Source: Opitutaceae bacterium (GTDB lineage Bacteria; Verrucomicrobiota; Verrucomicrobiia; Opitutales; Opitutaceae). Taken from it: a DNA stretch of 8,926 nucleotides. The translations under genes were made by a program, and so were the position numbers. Where the stretch lies: contig JAHFTG010000079.1 in assembly GCA_023269455.1 (NCBI GenBank), positions 1 to 8,926 on the forward strand. Reading direction: 5' to 3'. Positions 1 through 6,902 of this stretch are shown here, piece by piece. A model generated the notes under the pieces. That model did not search any database, was not told where the DNA came from, and saw only the letters and a list, made by a program, of their open reading frames with translations. Position 1 is the first letter of the stretch. Every line of letters starts with the position of its first letter.

Positions 1-941
1 TTTCCCGCCAGGCCGTGCGGCAAAACACCCCGATCAAAGGCACCGCATATCACGCCGCCGACATCGCCGACCAGACCAGCCTCTGCTCCTGGAATCCCGA
101 CATGTTTGGCGTCGATATGACGAAGCCCGGCGCGCAAGCCTACTACGATTCACTGATGGAACTCGTCGCCTCATGGGGCGTGGACTTCATCAAGGTGGAC
201 GACCTCAGCCGCCCCTATCACCAGCCCGAGATCGAGGGCATCCGCAAAGCCATCGACAAGACCGGACGCCCCATCGTCTTCAGCACCTCCCCCGGTGAAA
301 CGCCCCTCTCCGCCGGCGCGAACGTCAATCAGCACGCCAACATGTGGCGCATCAGCGACGATTTCTGGGACAGCTGGAAAGCCCTTCTATCTCAATTCAA
401 ACGCCTCCACGACTGGACGCCTTATCGTATCGTCGGCGCATATCCCGACGCCGACATGCTCCCGCTCGGCCGCGTCAAATTCGGCCGCTCCACCCACTTC
501 ACGCCCGACGAGCAGATCACGATGATGACGCTCTGGTCCATCGCCCGATCCCCGCTCATGCACGGCGGCGACATGACCAAGACCGACGACTTCACGCTCT
601 CCCTCCTCACCAACGACGAAGTCCTCGCCGTCGATCGGCACAGCGAAAACAACCGCCAGCTCTTCCGCACTGACGACGGCCTCATCGCCTGGATTGCCGA
701 CGTCCCCAACTCCGCCGACAAATACCTCGCCGTCTTCAACACTCGCAACGCCCCCAATGACGCTGCGAAAGGCGCCACCATCCCCGTCCCCGTAAAACTC
801 GCCGATCTTGGTTTCTCCGCCTCCGTAGAAATCCGCGACCTCTGGGCGCATAAAAATCTCGATTCCTCCACCGCTGATTTCTCACCAGAAGTCCCTTACC
901 ACGGCGCCCGCCTCTTCCGCCTCAGTGGCGCCACCCGTTGA
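1..941 (+). CDS. GH27 alpha-galactosidase-type glycoside hydrolase, C-terminal part (5' end outside window)
   Basis: The frame is open from the left edge (first full codon at 3), so the signal peptide and the first strands of the barrel are missing. About 312 residues remain. Numbering from the GTG at 15, the GH27 barrel shows a CSWN motif at 24-27, DFIKVDDLS at 57-65 with Asp62 as the expected nucleophile (K-x-D motif), MWRISDD at 110-116 with Asp116 at the acid/base position, PDADMLPLG, and WSIARSPLMHGGD. A beta-sandwich C-terminal domain follows from about residue 215. The family cleaves terminal alpha-D-galactose or, in some members, beta-L-arabinopyranose; the sequence does not decide between them. 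It is probably exported, but its signal region is not visible. It stops 146 bases before the GH127 gene on the same strand, consistent with a shared polysaccharide-degrading cluster. Confidence 0.9.
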   Translation, partial: SRQAVRQNTPIKGTAYHAADIADQTSLCSWNPDMFGVDMTKPGAQAYYDSLMELVASWGVDFIKVDDLSRPYHQPEIEGIRKAIDKTGRPIVFSTSPGETPLSAGANVNQHANMWRISDDFWDSWKALLSQFKRLHDWTPYRIVGAYPDADMLPLGRVKFGRSTHFTPDEQITMMTLWSIARSPLMHGGDMTKTDDFTLSLLTNDEVLAVDRHSENNRQLFRTDDGLIAWIADVPNSADKYLAVFNTRNAPNDAAKGATIPVPVKLADLGFSASVEIRDLWAHKNLDSSTADFSPEVPYHGARLFRLSGATR

Positions 942-1091
942 CCTCCATTTCAGCTGAAACCGCATCCCATTTTACTCCTCCTGTTTACTCTTGTCGAAAT
1001 TTCCGGCCTGCTCCGAGCGAGCACCCCCGACGGCACGATCAAACGCATCATCCAGACTACCGAAGGCGTCGGCACTCCCTCCTCCCCGTGA
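942..1091 (+). pseudogene. Possible gene remnant between GH27 and GH127
   Basis: Directly after the GH27 stop, the same phase stays open for 49 codons to a TGA at 1089-1091. It has no ATG or GTG start. The first part is hydrophobic (ILLLLFTLVEISGLL). The second part (about 1007-1088) has the C-ending codon pattern of the real genes and reads TPDGTIKRIIQTTEGVG. I do not recognise a family. It could be the 3' tail of a deleted gene or just an open stretch in high-GC DNA. The TGA overlapping the GTG start of the next gene is automatic for GTG followed by A and is not evidence of coupling. Confidence 0.25.
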
Positions 1092-3481
1092 AAAAACTGT
1101 CACTTTTTCTTTTGACCGGTTGCCTCGCCTCGGCCGCGCCCTCGACCACCATCGGCCTCACGCAGGCCGAGCCCTTTCCCCTCGCTCGCGTCCGCCTGCT
1201 CGACGGCCCCTTCAAGGAACGTCAAGACCTCGACTCCCGCTACCTCCTCGATGTGGTCGAGCCCGACCGCCTCCTCGCCGGTTTCCGCGCCCAGGCCGGC
1301 CTCCCCGAGAAAGCCAAACGCTACGGCGGCTGGGAAGCACGCGGCATCAATGGCCACAGTCTCGGCCACTACCTCTCCGCCATTTCCGCCCTCTACGCCG
1401 CCACCGGCGACCCGCGCGTCCTCGCGCGCATCAACTACGTCATCTCCGAACTCGCCGCCTGCCAGAAAGCCAACGGCGACGGCTACGTCCTCCCCGTCTC
1501 CAAAAAAATCTACGACGATCTCCGCGCCGGAAAAATCCAAGCCACCGGCTTTTCCCTCAACGGCGAATGGGTGCCCAACTACACCCTCCACAAAGTCCTC
1601 GCCGGCCTCCGCGACGCCTACCGCTTCGCCGGCAGCGCGCCCGCCCTCGACATGGAGAGCCACCTCGCCGACTGGCTCGCCGGCGTTTACGTCAACCTCA
1701 TCCCCGCCCAGGCCCAGGAAATCCTGAAATCCGAATCCGGCGGCCTCAACGAGATCTTCGCCGACCTCACCACCGACACCGGCGATCCCAAATACCTCAA
1801 GCTCGCCGAAACCATCTTCAACCACGAGGCCATCCTTGGCCCGCTCGAACAGGGCCGCGACGAGCTCGACGGCAAACACGGCAACACCCAGATTCCCAAG
1901 ATCGTCGGCCTCGCCCGCGAGTATCAGATGACTGGCGACGCCGCCGACCTCACCGGCGTGAACACCTTCTGGAACAGCATCGTCGAAAAACGCACCTTTG
2001 CCAACGGCGGCCACGGCGAGCGCGAACATTTTTTCCCGCCCGAGCAGTTCCCGCAGAAACTCACGTCGCAGGACACCGAGACCTGCAACACCTACAACAT
2101 GATCAAGCTCACCGGCCTCATGTTCTCCTGGAACCCGCAGGCCGCGCAGATGGACTACGTCGAACGCGGACTAATCAACCATCTCCTCTCCAACCTCGGC
2201 CGCCAGCCCGGCGAGTTCGGCTACTTCGTCAGCCTGGCCTCCGTGAGCGTGAAAGTTTTTTCCACCCCTACCAACTCCTGGTGGTGCTGTGTCGGCACCG
2301 GCATGGAAAACCCGTCACGCTACGGCGAGCAGGTTTATTTCCACGACGCCGACAGCCTCTGGGTCAACCTCTACATGGCCAGCCAGCTCGACTGGCGCGA
2401 ACGCGGCGTGACCGTCCGCCAGGAAACCCAATTCCCCGAAGCCGACACCGTGCGCTTCACCCTCACCGCCGCGAGCCCCGCCAAGTTCACCCTCAAGCTC
2501 CGCCATCCCTACTGGTGCGCGCAGCCCGTCGTCACCGTCAACGGCCAGCCCGTCACCGTCACCTCCACGCCCTCGTCCTACCTCGCCATAGATCGCGTCT
2601 GGAAAACCGGCGACCGCATCGATGTGCGCCTGCCCATGACACTGCGCACCGAAGCCCTGCCCTATTCCAACAATAAAATCGTCGCCGTCATGTATGGCCC
2701 GCTCGTCCTCGCCGGCGTCGTCCCGACAGTTTCCGGCGCGCCCGACCCCGCCAAGGAACGTTTCAGCGACCACCTCACTGCCCGCGGAAAGACCGACCAG
2801 ACTCCGCCCGTGTTCGTCGCCGCCTCGTCCCCCGATCTGCTCGCACATCTCCGGCCCGACGGCAAAGCCTTCGCCTCCTTCCGCAGCGAAGGCGTCGTGA
2901 AGCCAGCCGACCTCGCCTTCATTCCGCTCTACCGCATCTACGAAGAACACTACGCGGTCTATTCTCCGCTGCTCACATCCGCCGAGTGGACCGCGCGCTC
3001 TGCCGCCATCATCGCCGAAGACAAGAACCGCACCCGCCTCGCCGCCGCCACACTCGACACCGTCGAGCCGGGTTTCCAACAGTCCGAGGTCGAGCACAAG
3101 TTCGCCTCCGAGCGCAGCGAGACCGGCGATTTCCTCGACCGCAAGTGGCGCGACGCCCTCCCCGGCGGCTGGTTCTCCTACGAGGTGGCCGTTGATCCCG
3201 CCGAACCGGTGGCGCTCGTCTCCACCTATTGGAGCGGCGACCACGGCCGCGTGTTCGAACTCCAGGTCAATGGCCGCACCCTCGCCATCGCCAAGCCCAA
3301 CCTGGACAAGCCCGGAGTCTTCTACGACACCGCCTACGCCATCCCCCTCGAACTCACCCGAGGCAAAAAAACCGTGACCGTGCGCCTCGTGGCCACCACG
3401 GGGCGCGTCGGCACCTTCGGCTTTCGCATCGTTAAAGCCGCCGCCATCACGCCGGAACAATGGGCCGCGGCCCAACGCTGA
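1088..3481 (+). CDS. Secreted GH127 (DUF1680) beta-L-arabinofuranosidase-type enzyme
   Basis: The protein has 797 residues from the GTG at 1088. The frame is open back to 938, but that extension is Arg/His/Pro-rich, whereas GTG gives a basic start and a hydrophobic core (KKLSLFLLTGCLASAA). The signal can be read as SPase I cleavage after ASA or as a lipobox (LTGC, Cys12). The catalytic (alpha/alpha)6 domain starts with PFPLARVRLLDGPF near residue 30 and includes GGWEARGINGHSLGHYL. GH127 active-site residues are visible: ETC (Glu331, Cys333) and WCC (Cys400, Cys401), matching the zinc ligands, with Cys400 the likely nucleophile. Glu311 or Glu313 in GGHGEREHF is the acid/base candidate. Beta domains follow, and a C-terminal module from about residue 680 (FLDRKWR) resembles DUF6805 of long GH127 proteins. 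The family releases beta-L-arabinofuranose; some members act on aceric acid in pectic RG-II. No clear terminator follows. Confidence 0.92.
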   Translation: MKKLSLFLLTGCLASAAPSTTIGLTQAEPFPLARVRLLDGPFKERQDLDSRYLLDVVEPDRLLAGFRAQAGLPEKAKRYGGWEARGINGHSLGHYLSAISALYAATGDPRVLARINYVISELAACQKANGDGYVLPVSKKIYDDLRAGKIQATGFSLNGEWVPNYTLHKVLAGLRDAYRFAGSAPALDMESHLADWLAGVYVNLIPAQAQEILKSESGGLNEIFADLTTDTGDPKYLKLAETIFNHEAILGPLEQGRDELDGKHGNTQIPKIVGLAREYQMTGDAADLTGVNTFWNSIVEKRTFANGGHGEREHFFPPEQFPQKLTSQDTETCNTYNMIKLTGLMFSWNPQAAQMDYVERGLINHLLSNLGRQPGEFGYFVSLASVSVKVFSTPTNSWWCCVGTGMENPSRYGEQVYFHDADSLWVNLYMASQLDWRERGVTVRQETQFPEADTVRFTLTAASPAKFTLKLRHPYWCAQPVVTVNGQPVTVTSTPSSYLAIDRVWKTGDRIDVRLPMTLRTEALPYSNNKIVAVMYGPLVLAGVVPTVSGAPDPAKERFSDHLTARGKTDQTPPVFVAASSPDLLAHLRPDGKAFASFRSEGVVKPADLAFIPLYRIYEEHYAVYSPLLTSAEWTARSAAIIAEDKNRTRLAAATLDTVEPGFQQSEVEHKFASERSETGDFLDRKWRDALPGGWFSYEVAVDPAEPVALVSTYWSGDHGRVFELQVNGRTLAIAKPNLDKPGVFYDTAYAIPLELTRGKKTVTVRLVATTGRVGTFGFRIVKAAAITPEQWAAAQR

Positions 3482-3643
3482 TTGGACACCCAAAAAACTA
3501 GGTCTTTATTGGTTGCCGGCTCGGCATGCTCGCTCCGTCAACCCAGCGCCCCTCGACCAATATCCGCCGCTGGCAAGTGGGAATGCCACGCTCGTTCTCC
3601 AAAACGAGACGAGCGACGACAGCATCGGATCGGAACGGTATCT
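3482..3643. other. Non-coding, hairpin-rich stretch after the GH127 gene
   Basis: No credible gene is present. It contains a spaced inverted repeat (TATTGGT at 3507-3513, ACCAATA at 3556-3562) and a compact hairpin with stem CTCGTT (3591-3596) and AACGAG (3603-3608). Two related direct motifs occur, GGCATGCTCGCTCC near 3523 and TGCCACGCTCGTTCTCC near 3584. The texture suggests a degenerate interspersed repeat or mobile-element end, but no transposase or target duplication is visible. Confidence 0.4.
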
Positions 3644-4366
3644 TAGGCCTCCTGGACGGTCGCCGACACGACCGTCCGCTATCTTCATGACGCCGCCGCC
3701 GGGGTCGGCTCGCTGCAACTCGTGCCCACCGCACGTCTCGGCGAACTCGCCGAACGCCGCCGCCACCCTCGCGGGCGAGTTCTACATCGACTCCGGCCCC
3801 GAGCCCATGCCGCCGCCCGCCTGGGTGCCCGATCCGCTCGTTCACCTGAAGCGCGTCGCGCGACAGCTACCCGTGCGCCTTCGCCCAAGGCCGACTTCCG
3901 CTTCGTCTCGCAGACGCACGCTTGAAGAACTCCCCTCGAACGCTCCTGGTCCGGCGCCGGCCTCTTCAGCAAACGCTTCGGCCAAGTCGGCACGATGCCC
4001 GTCCGTCGCTGGTTCCCGTTTGTCGCGCTCGAAGACACCGAGGCCCGTGTCACCTGGGCCGCGCAACTTTGTTGGGGCGGCTCGTGGCGGATGGAAACCG
4101 TCGGCGACCAGGCGACCGCGTTCTCCCTCGCCGACCACTTCATCCAACGCGACCGCCTGCCCGTCACCGTGCGCCACCGCGCTTCTGGAATCCCTCCGAT
4201 CCGCGCGCCTTCGCCTACTTGGAAAAAACGGTCATCGACCGCCTCGAACCGTCGCTCCTCGCGCACACCGCGATGGCCTCGTTCTCAGACGCGCACGAAC
4301 TCGTCGAGATTCCCATCATCGTCACCCCACAGCTTCTCCAACGCAGCCAGGTTTTCCACCGACAGA
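3644..4366 (+). pseudogene. Decayed GH36 alpha-galactosidase
   Basis: GH36-like peptides appear in order along the plus strand but in changing frames: RYLHDAAAGVGSLQL (from about 3677), then after a frameshift EFYIDSGPEP and WVPDPLVHLK (3777-3851), then DSYPCAFAQGR (3862-3894), then DFRFVSQTHA ending at a TGA (3923-3925). Next come LERSWSGAGLFSKRFGQVG (from 3935) and WFPFVALEDTEARVTWAAQL, then FSLADHFIQRDRLPVTV. A last shift near 4183 leads to FWNPSDPRAFAYLEKTVIDR, EPSLLAHTAMASFSDAHE and EIPIIV. Intact relatives are about 700 residues; here about 240 codons remain. Large internal segments are missing after THA, after GSWRME, and between VIDRL and EPSLL. The last gap is where the K-x-D nucleophile should lie. 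No start codon or full C-terminus is present. The remnant ends just before the convergent AraC gene. Family identification rests on remembered motifs; decay is directly visible. Confidence 0.8.
3654..3677. repeat. Perfect 9-bp hairpin in the GH36 remnant
   Basis: GGACGGTCG (3654-3662) and CGACCGTCC (3669-3677) are exact reverse complements around a 6-base loop. No T-run follows on either strand, so it does not look like an intrinsic terminator. It lies at the 5' edge of the recognisable GH36 remnant and may mark a junction or be a chance GC-rich palindrome. Confidence 0.5.
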
Positions 4367-4373
4367 ATCCTCC

Positions 4374-5252
4374 TCACCCACGCGCCCCGTGTCGTTTCAC
4401 AAAGTCCGACGGACTGATCCCGTGAACCCGTTTGAACACCCGTGAAAACTGAAACGCGTCGATCCCCAGCCGCTCCGCCACCTCACGCACCAGCAATCTC
4501 CCCGAATCCAGCAACACCGCCGCGTGCACCATTTTTTTTCGGGTTAGATAGCGGTGCGGCGGCCCATAACCAAAGCGGATAAAAAGCCGCGTGAGATGAC
4601 TCGGCGACACATGGCACGCCGCCGCCACTTGCTCGACCGTCGCGGTTTCCAGGAAGTTCTGGTCGATATGGGCCAGGCCCCGCCGGAGCGTCTGCTGCGC
4701 GCGCCGATCCGCGTCTCCCTCGATCAATCCGTCGCCAGATAATTTCAGTAAAAATGCCCGCAACTGCAGCGCGGCGATCAACGGCGATTGGGGCCTGCTC
4801 CTGATCCCGTCCGTGATCATCATCGAGAGCGCCTCTTCCAATTCATCCGCATTGCCCACTCGCCTGCACGTGCCGGGGGTCATCATCACCGCCGACAATA
4901 AATCCTCCGCCTCACGGCCCGTAAAATTGAGATAATACTTCGACAACAACGCCTCCTTGTCCGTCTCGATCCGGTGCGGCATCCCCGGCCCGTAGGCAAA
5001 CACCCAGCCCCGCTCCAGCCCGTAGATTTCCCGTTCCATCCGAAGCGTTCCCCGCCCGCCCGCCACAAACTCCAGGCACAACCAAGGAAACGTGTCTCGC
5101 TGGATCGTGTAGTCCCGCGACACCCGCTCCCACCCTCCGCAGATCATCACGAGGTCGTCCGCCGGAGTCACATCCATGCCAAAGTAAAACCGCCGCGCCT
5201 CCTCGACCTGCCTGGAAATGTAGAGAGGCTCCACTGGTGTCCGCGCTTTCAT
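4374..5252 (-). CDS. AraC-family transcriptional regulator
   Basis: The protein has 292 residues from the ATG at 5252; a GTG at 5270 would add six residues and cannot be excluded. The N-terminal half is a cupin-like sugar-sensing domain (about 55-112) with the GPGMPHR turn near 88-94. The C-terminal half carries both AraC helix-turn-helix motifs: TVEQVAAACHVSPSHLTRLF at 205-224 and, from about 253, VREVAERLGIDAFQFSRVF followed by HGISPSDF. Full length and intact. It is divergent from the sugar-oxidation operon (gap 171 bases to the first start), so it most likely controls that operon, probably as an activator responding to the sugar or an intermediate. Its 3' end converges on the decayed GH36 remnant. 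Regulation of the operon is inferred from position only. Confidence 0.92.
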   Translation of the reverse strand: MKARTPVEPLYISRQVEEARRFYFGMDVTPADDLVMICGGWERVSRDYTIQRDTFPWLCLEFVAGGRGTLRMEREIYGLERGWVFAYGPGMPHRIETDKEALLSKYYLNFTGREAEDLLSAVMMTPGTCRRVGNADELEEALSMMITDGIRSRPQSPLIAALQLRAFLLKLSGDGLIEGDADRRAQQTLRRGLAHIDQNFLETATVEQVAAACHVSPSHLTRLFIRFGYGPPHRYLTRKKMVHAAVLLDSGRLLVREVAERLGIDAFQFSRVFKRVHGISPSDFVKRHGARG

Positions 5253-5298
5253 CCCGGCAGCTTGGACCACCCACCCACAAGATCAAGAATCGTCATGC

Positions 5299-5345
5299 GT
5301 TCATCGTGAACAGCCATGTCTAACCGCCCCCCGACATGGTATAAA
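5299..5345 (+). promoter_or_regulatory. Candidate operator dyads and -10 element of the sugar-oxidation operon
   Basis: Two perfect dyads lie side by side in the divergent gap. GTTCA-TCG-TGAAC occupies 5299-5311. CCATGTC (5314-5320) and GACATGG (5333-5339) are separated by 12 bases. The second dyad directly abuts TATAAA (5340-5345), a good -10 match 78 bases before the first gene's ATG. The hexamer 17 bases upstream (GTCTAA) is a poor -35, as expected of an activator-dependent promoter. AraC proteins usually bind direct half-sites, so the dyads could belong to another regulator. Confidence 0.45.
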
Positions 5346-5423
5346 TACGCAACCCACCGTTACCCCGCGTCGCGCCAGCCTCACCCCTTTTCGCGCCCCG
5401 TCCTGAATTTCAGCACTCTCTCC

Positions 5424-5816
5424 ATGCTCAAAACCGGCATCCTCAATCCGCAGCTCAACTCCCTGCTCTCCCGCGTGCGCCATACCAACACGCTCGTCAT
5501 CGCCGACCGCGGTTTTCCGTTCTGGCCCGGCGTCGAGACGATCGACCTCTCGCTCGTGGACGGCGTGCCCACCGTCCTTCAGGTGCTGGAAGCCGTCCGC
5601 GCCAATTTCGTCGTCGGCGAGGTCCGCATGGCCGCGCAATTCCTCGACCATAATACCGCCGAGACCAAAGCCGCCTTCGCCCGCGCCCTCGAAGGCGTTG
5701 TCGTCTCCTACGAGGACCACGAAACCGCTTTCAAGCCCCGCATCCCGCGCGCCATCGGCCTCGTCCGCACCGGCGACACCACCCAATACGCCAACCTGAT
5801 TCTCACCAGCGCCTGA
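5424..5816 (+). CDS. RbsD/FucU-family sugar mutarotase (pyranase)
   Basis: The protein has 130 residues, slightly shorter than E. coli RbsD (139). The frame is open upstream to 5316, but that start lies inside the dyad of the control region and the family N-terminus is MLKTGILNPQLNSLLSRVRH, so ATG 5424 is chosen. Conserved features of the RbsD clade are His20 in RHTNTL, Asp28 in IADRGFP, the segment IDLSLVDGVPTVLQVL, His99, and the C-terminal RTGDTTQYAN with Tyr122 and Asn124. These cytosolic ring enzymes speed interconversion of sugar anomers or ring forms. As first gene of the operon, 23 bases before the aldo/keto reductase, it probably supplies the ring form that the dehydrogenase oxidises. 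The actual sugar cannot be read from sequence. The leader before ATG is pyrimidine-rich without Shine-Dalgarno. Confidence 0.9.
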   Translation: MLKTGILNPQLNSLLSRVRHTNTLVIADRGFPFWPGVETIDLSLVDGVPTVLQVLEAVRANFVVGEVRMAAQFLDHNTAETKAAFARALEGVVVSYEDHETAFKPRIPRAIGLVRTGDTTQYANLILTSA

Positions 5817-5839
5817 TCGTCCCCCCTTCGTTTCCATCC

Positions 5840-6778
5840 ATGCACTACCGCACTCTCGGTGCCACCGGCATCAAAGTCTCCGCCCTTGCCTACGGCGGCT
5901 CCTCCCTCGGCTCCGCCTTCCGTGACATTGACGAGGCCGAAGGCATCCGCTCCGTCCACGTGGCCCTCGATCACGGCATCAACCTGATCGACACCGCCCC
6001 TTACTACGGCGCGACCAAGGCCGAGACCGTCCTCGGCAAAGCCCTCAAGGGCGTCGCCCGCGACCGCTACATCCTCGCCACCAAGGTCGCCCGCTACGGC
6101 CCGAACATCGCCGACTTCGATTTCTCCGCCGCCCGCGTCACCCGCAGCGTGGACGAGAGCCTCGCCCGTCTCGGCGTGGACCACATCGATTTCATCCAGG
6201 TCCACGACATGGAATTCGGCGACATCGACCAGATCGTCAACGAAACCATCCCCGCCCTCCGCCAGGTTCAGGCCACGGGCAAAGTCCGCTTCGTCGGCAT
6301 CTCCTGCCTCCCCGTCCGCCTCTACAAGACCGTGATGGACCGTGTCGCCGTGGATCAGATACAAAGCTACTGCCACTACTGCCTCAACGACACCGCCCTC
6401 GCCGACATCCTGCCCTACCTGAAGGCCAAAAACGTCGGCATCTTCAACTCCGCCCCGCTCGCCATGCGCCTCCTCAGCACCGAAGGCCCGCCCGCGTGGC
6501 ATCCCGCCCCCGCCGCGCTCCGCCAGAAATGCGCCGAGGCCGCCGCCCTCTGCAAGGCCCGTGGCACCGACCTCGGCAAGCTCGCCCTCCAGTATTCGAT
6601 GGCCCACCCCGACATGCACACCCACATTGTCGGCACCGCCAGCCCCAAACGCGTCCTCGAAAACATCGCCGACGCCGCCGCCCCCCTCGACCAAGCCCTG
6701 CTCGCCGATGTCCTCGCGATCCTCGCCCCCGTCCACAACCAAACCTGGCCCTCCGGCCGCCCGGAGAACAACTCTTGA
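5840..6778 (+). CDS. Aldo/keto reductase, L-galactose 1-dehydrogenase type
   Basis: The protein has 312 residues. The aldo/keto reductase tetrad is complete: Asp51 and Tyr56 (INLIDTAPYYG), Lys82 (LATKV), His122 (QVHDMEFG). Similarity to plant L-galactose dehydrogenase, recalled from memory, is unusually close and spans the protein: FDFSAARV, VDESLARLGVDHIDFI, DQIVNETIPAL, QSYCHYCLNDTAL, EGPPAWHPA and the C-terminal TWPSG. The expected reaction is NAD(P)-dependent oxidation of L-galactose at C1 to the lactone; L-fucose, the 6-deoxy analogue, is the main alternative. The mutarotase precedes it and the lactonase lies two genes downstream, fitting this step. The start at 5840 matches the family N-terminus (YRTLGATGIKVS); the leader is pyrimidine-rich. 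Cytosolic, with no signal peptide. Confidence 0.9.
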   Translation: MHYRTLGATGIKVSALAYGGSSLGSAFRDIDEAEGIRSVHVALDHGINLIDTAPYYGATKAETVLGKALKGVARDRYILATKVARYGPNIADFDFSAARVTRSVDESLARLGVDHIDFIQVHDMEFGDIDQIVNETIPALRQVQATGKVRFVGISCLPVRLYKTVMDRVAVDQIQSYCHYCLNDTALADILPYLKAKNVGIFNSAPLAMRLLSTEGPPAWHPAPAALRQKCAEAAALCKARGTDLGKLALQYSMAHPDMHTHIVGTASPKRVLENIADAAAPLDQALLADVLAILAPVHNQTWPSGRPENNS

Positions 6779-6782
6779 TGAC

Positions 6783-6888
6783 GAAAGTAGCGAGTAGCGG
6801 GTAATGAGTAGCGAGCATCCCAATCCACCGCCGTTCCCTGCCCCGTCTCCGACCTGCTCGCTACCCGCTACTCACTACTCGCTACTTC
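6783..6888. repeat. Intergenic inverted element of AGTAGCG-type heptamers, copy 1
   Basis: The left arm (6783-6817) consists of heptamers AGTAGCG, AGTAGCG, GGTAATG, AGTAGCG. The right arm (6855-6888) is the imperfect reverse complement (CTCGCTA, CCCGCTA, CTCACTA, CTCGCTA units), with a 37-base spacer. An 11-base outer block (GTAGCGAGTAG) and a 10-base inner block (GTAGCGAGCA) pair exactly. The element starts 4 bases after the reductase stop and ends 14 bases before the next ATG, so it would form a long hairpin within the operon transcript. Confidence 0.85.
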
Positions 6889-6902
6889 CGGTCCCCTTCC
6901 CC

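Noticed and set aside
1007..1091. FTLVE as a type IV pilin/pseudopilin cleavage motif near 985-1000
   Set aside because: It is not preceded by Gly in a basic leader and is not followed by the long hydrophobic helix of pseudopilins; it is probably coincidental.
2315..3493. A 392-codon minus-strand open frame opposite the GH127 C-terminal half
   Set aside because: It is a shadow of the GH127 codon pattern with no recognisable motif.
3513..4445. A 310-codon plus-strand open frame across the GH36 remnant
   Set aside because: It matches the family only for one short segment (EFYIDSGPEP to LVHLK); the rest is out of frame, rich in Ser/Arg/Pro, and other frames carry the recognisable pieces. It is an artefact of high GC.
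5316..5423. Upstream extension of the mutarotase gene from the start at 5316
   Set aside because: The extra 36 residues lack family similarity, and the start lies inside the operator-like dyad upstream of the TATAAA element.
5708..6823. A long minus-strand open frame (371 codons) opposite the aldo/keto reductase
   Set aside because: The composition is Gly/Val/Ala/Asp-rich, as expected of the complement of C-ending codons, and the plus-strand reductase has all catalytic residues.
6783..6888. The heptamer hairpin as a rho-independent terminator
   Set aside because: No T-run follows, the arms are long and spaced by 37 bases, and the downstream gene belongs to the same pathway.
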